DNA from: Nyssa sinensis
Taxonomy: Eukaryota; Streptophyta; Magnoliopsida; Cornales; Nyssaceae
Assembly (NCBI GenBank): GCA_008638375.1
Contig: CM018036.1
Location: forward strand, 16,696,651 to 16,760,650
DNA length: 64,000 nucleotides
Direction: 5' to 3'
The position numbers and the translations under genes were made by a program. The stretch's first letter is position 1. The number at the start of each line of letters is the position of its first letter. Positions 39,201 to 46,989 of the stretch are shown here, piece after piece. The notes under the pieces are model-generated. The model saw only the letters and a list, made by a program, of their open reading frames with translations. It did no database searches and was not told the DNA's origin.

Positions 39201-42200
39201 AGAAAAGGTGTTATGTTGATTCAGGGATTTGTGGTGGAGATAAAAGATAGAATTTTCTTTGGGCCCCTCAAATCCGAACCTTCCATTCAGAGTGTAATCC
39301 TCCACTAGGATTTGGGTCCATCCCAGATCTAAGATTTTATTTTAGTTCTGTTTTAGGTTTACAAATTTCAAAGGGATGAATTTTAAATAATAAAAAAAAA
39401 ATCAATGGATGATATGTTACTTGCAGATTCCAATCACTACAACTGAAACACAATATATAGATATAGATATAGATATAGATATCAAGGGGTTAAATGGTAC
39501 TTGCAATTTCCAATCATCAGATATCAATTCACTCATTTCCAGTGAAGTGCAAAAATTTTAATAGATAAGACATTTTCTCCCAAATGATCCTTTCACGCTA
39601 TTCTGTGCAGTTCGAGATCTGAGTAAAAGAAATCAATCAAATTGAAATATTTTCTTCCTCTTGCTTATAAGTGCTAGACTAGAAAGTATCAGTAAATTTA
39701 ACCCCACATACTACAATTCAAGTGGAACATTTACATGGTGGACAGAACCTAGCTTAACTCTATCTGCCACAATGCAATTGAAATGTATTTTCTTGTTAAT
39801 TGAGCAACAAAAATTTGCATATGGAATGTGTTTCTCTGGCTGGGCATTTTATGTATCCTTTTCTTTTACTCTGGAAGATATCAAGACACCATTTTTCGTA
39901 GTTTTTTTATTTTCCTGATTGCCATCAAGAGAGACAAGGATGTTCAGTGATCCTTCGGCATTTGCTCAGATCAGAGATAGCACATTCAAAATTTCCAAGG
40001 AAGAGAGCCAAGGGAGATGGTTGGTGCAGATCATAGAACGAGGGTTTGATGTGGTTTAAAGATTAAGGATAAAAGAGGCGTATTTTTGTGGTTGTGGAAC
40101 CCTCAAAGATGAGTAGTTGGGGGATCAACATGAGAACTTCTCTAAGGCCATCCACAGCCAAAATAGATCTGTGTGGTTGGGGAGAAGGTCAATGCAAAGG
40201 GGAAGTCTGTGAAAATAAAGTGGTGTAGGACTAGTAAGAGAAATAGTAGAATAGGGGAGAAAGAGAGAGGAGAGGGAAACCTAGAAAAGAAAGAGAGTAA
40301 CAAGAGAAAATTCAATATCCAATACTTAATTTAATATTCAATAATCAAGTTGCTTGTCTCATAAGATCCACCACTATAAATAGAAAAACCCTAAATGAAC
40401 TTACCAAAATAAAATAGCTCCAAAAATAAAATAAGTCTTAAAATAAATAAGCCCTAAAATATTTTTAAAAAAAATTGCATAAATAAAACATCCATCAAGA
40501 TCAAAGAAGAATGACCCATGGGGTCCTCCTTGTTTCCCATCATTTCTCATTGGCTGAGAAGAACTCAACTTAGGTGAATTAGCCCATGGGGTCCTTATTC
40601 TCCATCATTTCTCCCCAACTGAAAACAACTCAACTCAAGTGAGTTGGGATGGGGGTCATCCCCAAAAAGATCAAGAACATCTGCAAATTGACTCTGTAAA
40701 TGAAATGGTGGAAAAACAACTATCGATACTGAGGAAGAAGCAACATCATTTGTTTGAACACCTTCGGATAACATAAGAGGCTCAAAAATACCTAGGTGAG
40801 GAAATTGACTATGCATGAAAATCTAGATTAGTAGCCCAATGATAAGTCAAGTAAACATTCATTAAGGCCCAATTTATCAACAAGACAAATAAGGTTAGAG
40901 GTATGAACATGTGGGGGAAAGTGAATTATGGTGGGTGCTCTCACTAAATTCATGTGTTTGTTGTGTAGTGTTACAGGCTTACAGCAATCTTATAATTTTC
41001 ATTACCCAAGACAACTTTATAACACGTATTCAGCGAGAAAATGATGAAGTTGCTCCGTAAAAGAAATTGTGGATGTAGATGGATGGGACTTTACTAGCAA
41101 AGGAGCGAAGCAAGATGCAATGGCAATTTTTAATCACTTCCATGAGCAAGGCTCCATTGAGAGGAATTTGGATGCAACCTTTATTGCCTTGATTTCTAAG
41201 AAGGATGGTGCGTGGAATATAGACGATATCAAGTCCATTAGCTTGATGGGGAGCATGAGTGCTCTCTTTATGGCTCAGGAAAGTAATGGGAAAAGTTATT
41301 TCTAATAGTCAGAATACTTTCGTTGGCGATTGATGAATCGTTGATGCAACCCTTATAGCCAACAAAGATATTAACTCAAGGAGGAAAAGAAAAGAGAAGG
41401 GCCTTATTTGCCGGCTGGATATAAATAATAAAAAAAAAACCTATGACCATGTTAATTGGAGCCTTATTCTATTCCTGTTGCAAAAAAAGGGGTTTTGGGT
41501 ATTGACAAAGTCATGCATCTCTTCGATTTCATTCTCAATTCTCATCAATGGGTCTCCTGTTGGGTTCTCTCAGCTTCCCGTGAGCTCAAATAGGGGAATC
41601 TTCTCTCCCCCCTCCTTATTTGTTATTGTCAAGGAGGCACTTAATAAATTGTTCTCTAGAGTAGTGAGGGGTATTTTCCTAAGGGGTTTTAAAGTTGAGG
41701 ACGGTGGAGGAAGGAGAATGGATATCTTTCATCTCTTTTTGAGATGATTCCTTGACATTTGGTGGCGCTGAGAAAAGTCAACTTCGCATTCCGGTGTATT
41801 ATAGTTTACTTTGAGGTAGTCTCTAGGTTGAGAGTGAATTTGGATAAAAGAGTTATCATTCTTATGGGGGAGGTGGAAGAGTTGGCCCAGGGTATGGGCT
41901 ATATAGTGGGTTTTTTTCTATTATGCATTTGGGTTTGTCGTTGGGTGCTTCAGCGAGGTCTACGGGGTAGAGAGATTCCAACTACGGTTGACGAGTTAGT
42001 AGAGGCAATATCCGTCCAAAAAGGGTAAAAGTATGTCGGCTAACCTTCCCGTGTACTACATGTCCCTCTTTCCAACCAATTAAAAAATAAATAAATAAAT
42101 ATGTCCCTCTTTCCAATGCCAACCTCGGAAAGAAAAGTTGGAAAAGATTTAGCAAGATTTCCTTTGGGAAGGTAAGGATCCTTTTCTTGGAAGAAGGCAA

Positions 42201-44802
42201 AGCTTCCTTTAAAGGGGCTGGGTTGGGAATAAGAATTTGAATTTATATAATAAAGCACTCTTGGGAAGTGGTTATGGAGATTTGTAATAGAGGAGGGGCC
42301 TTGTGGAGAGATGTACTTTCTTTTAAATATGGGTGTGAGGTCGGGGGGTTGGCTTTCAAGAGAGATTATGGAGTCATTTGGGGGTGGTGTATGGAAGTCC
42401 ATAAGGAGGGGTAAAGAGGTATTTCATAAGTTTATTGGCTTTGAAATGGTTCAAGAAATATGGCAGCTCTTGTTTGTTATTTTAGGGTGTTTGGACCATG
42501 CTGCTAATAGTGTTAGAATTTCTTAGAAGTTGGAGAGGTGGTTGTAAAAAGTGAAAAGTTAGCAAGATTTCGGATGCCTTGCTCTGCTTATTTTGGTGTA
42601 CATGAAAAGAAAGAAATAGAAGATTTTTTTAAGGAGAATTCCCCCTGTAGAGCTATAGAGTTTAAATTATTTTTCTGAACACTCGGTATGAGTGTTAGGG
42701 TCTTATATTCCTTTGCTAGATGCTTTTGTAGAGTTTTTTGGTTGATATGAGACTCTAATTTAGTTTAATTCTTTTTTTTATAAATGGGTACACCCCCTTG
42801 GGCGCGGCGCTCTTTTAATACTAGTATTACACTTATTACAAAAAACTATCGGTAGACTCGATTGCAACGTTCTCTTGAATGAAATTATGTGATAACAAAA
42901 CTAATACCTGAATCAACCTAAAATTATAAATATAGGATGCAAATACATGAGCATTAAAATAGATATAGTAAAAGCTCAGTATATTTGATGTGTTATAACA
43001 TGTCTCATATATTAAATTTTGCTACCAACAAGCTCTAGCTTGTTTAGAACCTTCTTCACCTCCCATATGGGAGGTTGAGGGTCCAAGTCCCCCTTAAGGG
43101 GAAAAAATTGTGTGTGTGAGAGACTTACCTATCAAAAAATATATATATGAAATTTTGCTAGTCTGCTACTTCAATAAAGTTTCTTTGTATTTTCAATAAA
43201 CATTCTTTCGTGTATACTATTGTCCAAAATGCATATTATGCATCTCTTCATTAACAATAGGAAACACTTAGATTAGCATTAAAGAAAAATGTTTCTTATA
43301 TGTGCAAAATTTTAGCCTGCCACTTTAAGCTAATAACTGAAATCTTCACTACCCTATGAATAGCATTGTCCCAATGCATAAAATATAGGCATTGTCGTTG
43401 TCCCAAATTTAACTATATCGCGAATTCTTGATCAAGAAGATCCAATTCTTTTTTGGTTCGTTGTATAAATTTATCACTTAAATTAAAGAAACAATAAAAA
43501 ATGGAAATATGTATAGAGTGCTACTGTCACTCAATTACCCAGGTACCACAGCATAGAGGCTGCCAAAACACCAAATTTTGCTATTTTAATTTAATCTCAT
43601 ATGAGCAGGTCTTTTAAACATCTTGCGTCTTTTACCCAGTTGCACATTCCAAAATCATATTTCAAATCATTATTTTCTTTCCTCTTTCTCACTGCAATCT
43701 AAACAGTAAAAGAAACAACGCCAAGCACCCCAAAACTCCAACTATTAATTGCCAACTGCGCTTCAACTAATCAAAACTCAACCAACTAGTTGTTTCTCAA
43801 AATCTTCCGTGAAAGTTGGTTACCACAATTCACTTCTCCCCTAGCGAATTGCGAATTGCGAATTAGAATTGCATGATCCAAAACATAAATCGTTAGCAAT
43901 TTAGAACGTAAGATTTAGCGTTTCAATCTAAAATATTATAAATCCCAAAAAAATCATATAAAATACACACACATCATTGAAATTTTATTTTATAATAACA
44001 TGGATTCGTTAAAAATTTTTTGGTGTTTATATATTCATACCAATATTATTACAAATACAATTAAAAGACATATCATGTTCCAAATAAATATATTTTGTTC
44101 CAACAAAATGATTCAAAGAAACCTACACTTAGCGTACTATATTCTATAACAAGTAACGATCTACGTTCCCGTTCCTATTTCCGTTTCCGTTTTCCTGTAC
44201 CATAACGATCCATGTTCCGGGTATATTGAGTGAAACCCTCGTTTCTGAATTTAAAAACCTAATTTTACAGTATATGTCATTCGAACACTATAGCATGCAA
44301 ATACGGTTGTTCATGACATTCAAAAGTCATTTCTTTTCTAAAACTCTTTGGCAATGCCACACACAAACACTTAAAACACACGAAATTTCTAAATTTAAAT
44401 ACCTTATTTTACACACTGTCTCACTTCGCACGTAATAGTATACTGAACTATGTTTTCTTGAAGTCATAGAAGGCAAATATTTTGAAAGTAAGAGAAAGAG
44501 AAGAACCTTGTGAGAGCATCAAGTACCACCACAGCAATTCCTCTATTATCACTCCTCCCAGTTTTGGGTTGATTATCCCCTTTTGTTGTTATGTCATCGT
44601 AAAACGCCCTTGCTGCAAGCTTTACCAACCTAAACAATTCCATTGCGAGACACAACAAAAAAAATTAAAAGTAATATAAGTCCAATCAATCTGATCTTGC
44701 TGAATTTCGAAAGAACAGAGCTTAAACCTGAAACATTTGAAACGAATCGACGAATATAAATAAATCAAAATAGTTTTACCTGTTAAATGGTTCGACACTC
44801 AT
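17613..44802 (-). CDS. TFIIE-alpha: Transcription initiation factor IIE, alpha (large) subunit, ten coding exons
   Basis: TFIIE-alpha joins the RNA polymerase II pre-initiation complex in the nucleus and recruits and regulates TFIIH. I read ten exons: 44780-44802, 44507-44629, 38423-38543, 36476-36604, 35800-35909, 35531-35714, 29707-29910, 20310-20537, 19984-20191 and 17613-17707. They total 1,425 bp, or 474 residues plus stop, in one frame with GT-AG introns throughout. Residues 1 to about 100 form the winged-helix TFE/IIE domain ([25 protein letters not shown]). A zinc ribbon follows: C163-x2-C166-x21-C188-x2-C191, the spacing of the family. The C terminus is acidic and ends DIDWEEG. The length agrees with plant orthologues. 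The start [20 protein letters not shown] matches the plant N terminus. Introns 2, 6 and 7 are 6.0, 5.6 and 9.2 kb and full of transposons. No disabling change is seen. Confidence 0.93.
19304..19408 (+). mobile_element. SINE, family B copy 1, in TFIIE-alpha intron 9
   Basis: The block runs from CAACCCTCGGGGTAGGATGA to CACTTACCTAACCC plus an A-rich tail. GGATGAGTTGGGAAG resembles a pol III A box and AAGTTCAACTCCC a B box. It is clearly the same family as 30244-30347. It lies antisense to the host gene. No clean target duplication was found for this copy, so the ends are approximate. Confidence 0.6.
19984..20191 (-). CDS. TFIIE-alpha: TFIIE-alpha exon 9
   Basis: Acceptor TTGTAG, then [20 protein letters not shown] and a charged region with [13 protein letters not shown] and VEWEEAPPA. 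It ends with one base of the shared Gly codon before GTA. The DEY-KAYYAAL block is conserved in plant orthologues. Confidence 0.9.
20310..20537 (-). CDS. TFIIE-alpha: TFIIE-alpha exon 8
   Basis: It encodes residues 299-374 in phase 0 at both ends. It starts [17 protein letters not shown] after a TGGCAG acceptor and includes the conserved [20 protein letters not shown]. Intron 8 downstream is only 118 bp. Confidence 0.92.
20868..21073 (+). repeat. 5' LTR of copia-2
   Basis: It begins TGTTAAGAGTAGTTAG and ends ATATTAACA directly before the primer-binding site. At 206 bp it is short, as in several plant copia families. The left edge is set by the TG preceding the element-specific sequence; it cannot be confirmed against a 3' LTR, which is missing. 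Confidence 0.65.
21074..21085 (+). other. Primer-binding site of copia-2 (tRNA-Met)
   Basis: TGGTATCAGAGC is the standard plant copia primer-binding site, complementary to the 3' end of initiator methionyl-tRNA. It abuts the 5' LTR with no gap. Confidence 0.9.
21590..23088. mobile_element. Non-autonomous hAT-type element, 1,499 bp, inside copia-2
   Basis: The element begins CAGGGGCGGAGCCAGG and ends CATCTGCCCTG, so both termini begin CAGGG when read inward. It is flanked by the exact octamer ATTGCATC at 21582-21589 and 23089-23096. An 8-bp duplication is the hAT signature. No transposase is present. Inside are a (CT)n(AT)n tract at 22229-22290 and a (GT)n(AT)n tract near 22408-22446. A weak SINE-like patch on the minus strand (about 22740-22850) may be a further nested insertion. 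Confidence 0.75.
22229..22290. repeat. (CT)n(AT)n compound microsatellite
   Basis: About 30 bp of CT repeat run directly into about 32 bp of AT repeat, inside the hAT element. Confidence 0.9.
23120..23930 (+). pseudogene. copia-2 gag remnant
   Basis: The clearest piece is the frame 23443-23931. It holds a UBN2-like gag segment ([12 protein letters not shown]...[13 protein letters not shown]) and a zinc knuckle reading [14 protein letters not shown]. The second knuckle Cys is Tyr, so the CX2CX4HX4C motif is broken. Upstream, [17 protein letters not shown] (about 23160-23210) is the usual gag N-terminal motif, followed by an in-frame TAG. Part of gag N-terminal coding lies before the hAT insertion. 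Confidence 0.75.
24100..26805 (+). pseudogene. copia-2 protease, integrase, reverse transcriptase and partial RNase H
   Basis: Readable pieces are [14 protein letters not shown] (protease), [14 protein letters not shown] (pre-integrase), [20 protein letters not shown] (integrase end), [12 protein letters not shown] and [13 protein letters not shown] (reverse transcriptase, catalytic YVDD intact) and [14 protein letters not shown] (RNase H lead). Stops include TAG TAG after CFFGSLW-type sequence near 25785 and TAG at about 26468. The frame changes repeatedly between 24620 and 25860. It is not translatable as one protein. Confidence 0.8.
26806..27375 (-). other. Unidentified coding-like relic, antisense to copia-2
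   Basis: On the minus strand, from about 27205 down to 27040, an open stretch of about 55 codons reads [20 protein letters not shown], then [17 protein letters not shown] and [10 protein letters not shown] before a stop. More coding-looking sequence follows in other frames ([16 protein letters not shown] near 26890). I do not recognise the family. It may be an old gene fragment carried into this intron. Beyond 27205 the DNA is AT-rich intron. Confidence 0.3.
27376..27500 (+). mobile_element. SINE, family A copy 1, in TFIIE-alpha intron 7
   Basis: A 125-bp element starts CCAACAAGCTCTAGCTTAGT. It has an A box (TAGCTTAGTTGGT), a B box (GGGTTCAAGTCCC) and an A-rich tail. It is flanked by GGAATCATTAA (27365-27375) and GGAATTATTAA (27501-27511), a target duplication with one mismatch. 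The other copy is at 43025-43149. It lies antisense to TFIIE-alpha. Confidence 0.85.
27815..29081 (+). mobile_element. Solo LTR, 1,267 bp, SIRE/Maximus-like copia, in TFIIE-alpha intron 7
   Basis: The block begins TGTTAAGGCAATGATTTTGA and ends CCCTCTAGGTTGCCTCTTCA. It is flanked by the exact pentamer ATCTT at 27810-27814 and 29082-29086. No coding region or primer-binding site is present, so it is a solo LTR. The TTGATGATG start and the ACCCCTCCCCTCTAGGTTG end resemble plant SIRE/Maximus copia LTRs from memory. Internal GCTAACCGGA and TTAACCGGAC words are repeated many times at about 28050-28400. Confidence 0.8.
29082..29706. other. Remainder of TFIIE-alpha intron 7
   Basis: This is AT-rich intron next to the exon 7 donor site. 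It contains a polypyrimidine run at 29649-29672. No gene or further element is recognised. Confidence 0.5.
29707..29910 (-). CDS. TFIIE-alpha: TFIIE-alpha exon 7
   Basis: It encodes residues 231-298 in phase 0, beginning [20 protein letters not shown] after a GTGCAG acceptor and ending FLGETK before GTAACT. The block [13 protein letters not shown] and the [18 protein letters not shown] end are highly conserved in plants. Confidence 0.93.
30244..30347 (+). mobile_element. SINE, family B copy 2, in TFIIE-alpha intron 6
   Basis: A 104-bp element starts CGGACCCCTTGGGGTTGGAT. It has an A-box-like GGATGAGTTGGGAAG, a B-box-like CAGGTTCAACTTAC and an (ATA)n tail. It is flanked by TAATTTGCGAGTT (30231-30243) and TAATTTGTGAGTT (30348-30360), a 13-bp duplication with one mismatch. 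It is about 80% or more alike to the copy at 19304, judged by eye. Confidence 0.8.
31150..32230 (+). mobile_element. L1-type LINE ORF2 3' fragments, two partly duplicated pieces
   Basis: At about 31670-31890 the plus strand reads FPWKLIWQDVP, then GFFTWE and [20 protein letters not shown]. This is the zinc-binding region that follows reverse transcriptase in plant LINEs (zf-RVT). The stretch 31200-31440 is a second copy of 31846-32090, offset by about 646 bp, with SLGVFG...DLEGV-type 3' sequence. The tail near 32200 reads GGCACCCCTCGGGCGGCC, similar to the LINE ends at 34900 and 42790. Many stops make it a dead relic, antisense to TFIIE-alpha. Confidence 0.65.
32813..33648. repeat. Tandem duplication, unit about 428 bp
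   Basis: CGTGATTAGGTCAC occurs at 32813 and again at 33241, and similarity continues through the whole unit to the AT-rich end (TTTCAATTAAAATT). The copies differ by scattered substitutions and small indels, so the duplication is fairly recent. Both copies carry the ATGGGCACCTAAGAAGCATG sequence that forms the left end of the Mutator-like candidate. Confidence 0.85.
33453..34029. mobile_element. Candidate Mutator-like non-autonomous element
   Basis: The left end reads TAAGAAGCATGAAC and the right end, read inward, TTATGAAGCACGAAC, an imperfect inverted repeat. Both ends are followed by GGACA(T/C)G-type subterminal sequence. The flanks are ATGGGCACC (33444-33452) and ATGGGTACC (34030-34038), a 9-bp duplication with one mismatch, the Mutator length. 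There is no transposase. The inverted repeats are short and imperfect, so the call is tentative. Confidence 0.45.
34519..35175. repeat. Diverged direct repeat, offset about 419 bp, split by a LINE tail
   Basis: CTCAAGG(A/G)AGGTCAAT at 34545 and 34964 opens two copies of a stretch of about 200 bp that ends ATATGTACTAAC(G/A)GATGT (about 34740 and 35160). A LINE tail (34783-34956) sits between them. Confidence 0.75.
34783..34956 (+). mobile_element. 5'-truncated LINE insertion (3' tail only)
   Basis: A 174-bp insert ends GCCCCCCTTGGGCGC...GATC plus an oligo-A run. It is flanked by the exact 14-mer AAATATCTCAAGGG at 34769-34782 and 34957-34970. A long duplication plus an A-tail is the mark of target-primed LINE insertion. 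The tail resembles those at 32200 and 42790. It lies antisense to TFIIE-alpha. Confidence 0.75.
35531..35714 (-). CDS. TFIIE-alpha: TFIIE-alpha exon 6, second half of zinc ribbon
   Basis: It encodes [36 protein letters not shown] and [20 protein letters not shown] supplies zinc ligands 3 and 4 (C188, C191). The basic RRRRR run follows. The first codon (Arg) is split with exon 5, and intron 5 is only 85 bp. Confidence 0.92.
35800..35909 (-). CDS. TFIIE-alpha: TFIIE-alpha exon 5, first half of zinc ribbon
   Basis: It begins [20 protein letters not shown] after a TTGCAG acceptor and contains YICPNCGK, which supplies zinc ligands C163 and C166. It ends within the Arg codon AG before GTTTCT. Confidence 0.93.
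36476..36604 (-). CDS. TFIIE-alpha: TFIIE-alpha exon 4
   Basis: 43 codons, phase 0 at both ends: [18 protein letters not shown] to [16 protein letters not shown]. Acceptor TTACAG and donor GTTACT. The [12 protein letters not shown] block is nearly invariant in plant TFIIE-alpha. Confidence 0.93.
36605..38422. other. TFIIE-alpha intron 3
   Basis: 1.8 kb with no gene. It contains a poly-C run of 16 (37664-37679), a duplicated block at about 37810-37865 and 37930-37980 (CAAATAATTCACTTTGCTGG), and a GAGAGAAA tract at about 38022-38048. A minus-strand GGTTCGAGTCC at about 37190 resembles a pol III B box without an A box. Confidence 0.6.
38423..38543 (-). CDS. TFIIE-alpha: TFIIE-alpha exon 3, winged-helix core
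   Basis: It encodes [20 protein letters not shown], then [20 protein letters not shown]. This is the recognition part of the TFE/IIE winged-helix domain. Acceptor TCTAG, donor GTCTGT. Confidence 0.93.
38544..39929. other. 5' part-side of TFIIE-alpha intron 2 (exon 3 end)
   Basis: AT-rich intron. It carries a C15A12 homopolymer pair at 38612-38638 and an ATAGAT repeat at about 39455-39481. No gene is recognised. Confidence 0.5.
39930..42835 (+). mobile_element. L1-type LINE relic in TFIIE-alpha intron 2
   Basis: The plus strand at 41069-41290 reads [20 protein letters not shown] and SISLMGSM, matching the reverse transcriptase entry motif of plant LINEs. At 41360-41750 it continues [34 protein letters not shown] and [16 protein letters not shown]. 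At 41790-41870 it resembles the LRVNLDKS-type region and at about 42120 the DFLWEG region. The tail at 42780-42835 has CACCCCCTTGGGCGCGGCGC. A weaker block at 39930-40070 ([20 protein letters not shown]) may be the first LINE ORF. Many stops, and the usual FADD motif is lost. It lies antisense to TFIIE-alpha. The stretch 40250-41060 is not explained. Confidence 0.65.
43025..43149 (+). mobile_element. SINE, family A copy 2, in TFIIE-alpha intron 2
   Basis: 125 bp starting CCAACAAGCTCTAGCTTGTT, with a B box GGGTCCAAGTCCC and a tail CCTATCAAAAAATATATA. It is flanked by the exact 11-mer AAATTTTGCTA at 43014-43024 and 43150-43160. It has the same start and the same length as 27376-27500. Antisense to TFIIE-alpha. 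Confidence 0.88.
43161..44506. other. Remainder of TFIIE-alpha intron 2
   Basis: Intron DNA next to exon 2 with no recognised gene. A short GCGAATT repeat lies at about 43842-43864. The open frame at 44226-44435 has no recognisable domain. Confidence 0.5.
44507..44629 (-). CDS. TFIIE-alpha: TFIIE-alpha exon 2
   Basis: It encodes [40 protein letters not shown] and the first two bases of an Arg codon. The acceptor is TGTTTAG, after a 150-bp intron 1. An in-frame ATG upstream of the acceptor (MELFRLVK) would give a shorter N terminus, but exon 1 supplies the conserved MSVEPFNR start. Confidence 0.92.
44780..44802 (-). CDS. TFIIE-alpha: TFIIE-alpha exon 1, start codon
   Basis: Only 23 coding bases: MSVEPFN plus the first two bases of Arg-8, followed by GTAAAA. 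Joined to exon 2 it reads [17 protein letters not shown], the conserved plant N terminus. It is too short for simple reading-frame searches. Confidence 0.88.
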
Positions 44803-46989
44803 GTTTTTCCAATCAATCTGCCAATTATCAATACATAATCGAGTTACGTTTCGAAATTTCACTGGGAATTATTCGAGACCGACTCTTTCGGCGTCCGATT
44901 GGAGTTGGAGATTGCCTGTCCTATAGAGAGAAAGTTCTACAACCCTCAGCTATTCGGGATTATGCCTCCATTTGAACGTAATAAAGAAGTCTGCGTTTTA
45001 TAAAATTATTTTTTATTCTTCAAAATTGGAAAAAAAAATACTTTTACAAAAACACATTTCATATGATATTTTTTAAACAATAATGCTAAATTTACTTAAA
45101 AATTCTACTAAAATTATTTATCTTTATGAGTTGACAGTCTTGTATTAGCTGAATATTATATTATGATATGACATCATGTGATATCCAACTAATACAACAC
45201 TGCCAACTCATGAAAATAAATATTTTTTGTAAAATACGAAGATAAGAATAATATTACTCTTTTTGAAATATTTTTGAAAAAAACTTTCCATTAAGAATTA
45301 CTAAAAAAATTGTTTTATACTTTTACAAATTCTAATTCATTAAAAAATTAAAATAATCCAGAAAATAAGGGTTTGTTTGTTTACATTTTCAAACACAGTT
45401 TTTTTTATTTTAAAATGCGGGATACGTATATGACAAGTTATTGATTTTATTTTTTTATTTTTTATAATTTAATTATCATATTTAAATATATTTTCATAAT
45501 TTTTAAAAAATAAATTATAAAATTTTTTAAAATATTTAAAAAATAAATTATATCTGAATCATTATTAAACACATTTAAGTGTTTTAAAATTTTTATTATT
45601 TTTGTTTTCAATTCGTAGTTCAAATGGTAAGGATGATAAGTTTAAAAATAGTAGTACCATGAAATCTTGGAATCGTGTTGGATAAGGCCTGTGATTCTAT
45701 TAGATGTGTGTGAAAATTCTTACCATGTCATGTTACTCAATGTGTGTGAATAGTAAGGTATTTATAAGCCTTCGAGTGTCGATACCCTCACCCGTATGCT
45801 CCAAAAAGGTCTAACAGATTTATTCTTTTATCACTAAAAACTAAAAATATAATGATCATTCTCAAGTTTATTCTATTCATATATTTGGTATAACAAATAT
45901 AGCATAAACAATTATTATAATGGAATAATCATTCCCATAAGATGTAAGAATAATCATTTTTTCCTATAATCTAAGGAATGAGATATAAATTAATGCATGT
46001 ATATATAAAAATAAATAAAAAATCTTTAATATATAAAAAATAATATATATATGTAGACATGAATATACATATATTTATATAAATAAGTATATATAAAAAA
46101 TGTATATACATATGCATACATATATACTTAAATACATATATATAAATATATACATAAACAATTATATGTAAATAAATAAATAAAAATATATGTAGGTGTA
46201 TTCCTACATACATATATTTACATATATAAAAATAATAATTATATATATCTATATATATAAATATTACATATATATAATTATATATTTATACGTCGATTTA
46301 TTTACATTTATGTTTGTATGAATGTGTGTATATACATACTTAAATATGTGTATGTATATATATATATAAATATAATAGAAGTATACAAATACATACATAT
46401 ACAAGTATATCAAAATTTATATTCATATATAATTATATAAGTGTGCACGTACACAAACACACACACACACATATATATATTTGTATTTAATATTGTTAAA
46501 CAAATAAATTTGTTAGTTGTTATCTATCAAATGAATAGAATAGAATAAAGAATGGTCATTTGTAGTTGTTCCCACCTCCAGTTATTTCTTATTTATTTTC
46601 TTTCTTCTTTTTGTTTTTGGTTAACTCGTTCCACTCTTTTGTCTCTAAGGTACCAAATGTGGATTAAACTGGAATCTTTAACGGTATTGAAGAAACCAAA
46701 GTTGGGCCTTGGTGGTGAAACTAAGGCCATCAATGGAGCCCAACAAACCCAACACATGTTCGACCCATCAAATTTCAATGCGTTTTACTTGAGAATACAA
46801 TGAGTTGAGGTTCAGCAAATTTTTAAAATTGGAGCTGACTTGAGTTTAAAATTGAGCTAAACTTATTTCAATACACATAAGGCCTTAGCTGTAAAAGAAT
46901 TTTTGTTGTTATTAACACACACACACGCACAATAAATATACATACATACGGTATTTAAAGTTTCACAACATTATTTTTTCATATGGTTT
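44803..46989. other. Upstream region of TFIIE-alpha
   Basis: The first 150-200 bp are less AT-rich and probably hold the 5' leader and core promoter; no unambiguous TATA box can be assigned. Beyond about 45000 the DNA is AT-rich. 45965-46480 is low-complexity TATATACATA-type sequence with no gene. The open frames at 46552-46803 are not recognised. Confidence 0.4.
45965..46480. repeat. Low-complexity TATATACATA-rich block
   Basis: About 500 bp made of irregular TATATA, ACATATAT and AAATAAAT words. There is no fixed period. The 80-codon minus-strand frame inside (45971-46213) consists almost only of Ile, Tyr, Phe and His and is a by-product of base composition. Confidence 0.85.

Noticed and set aside
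40595..40816. 73-codon minus-strand frame in intron 2
   Set aside because: It reads like coding sequence in part ([11 protein letters not shown]) but I could not place it in any family or link it to a nearby element.
44464..44658. 64-codon frame starting [13 protein letters not shown] as the TFIIE-alpha start
   Set aside because: Exon 1 at 44780-44802 provides the conserved MSVEPFNR start with proper splice sites, so the MLCLAMELF part is intron 1.
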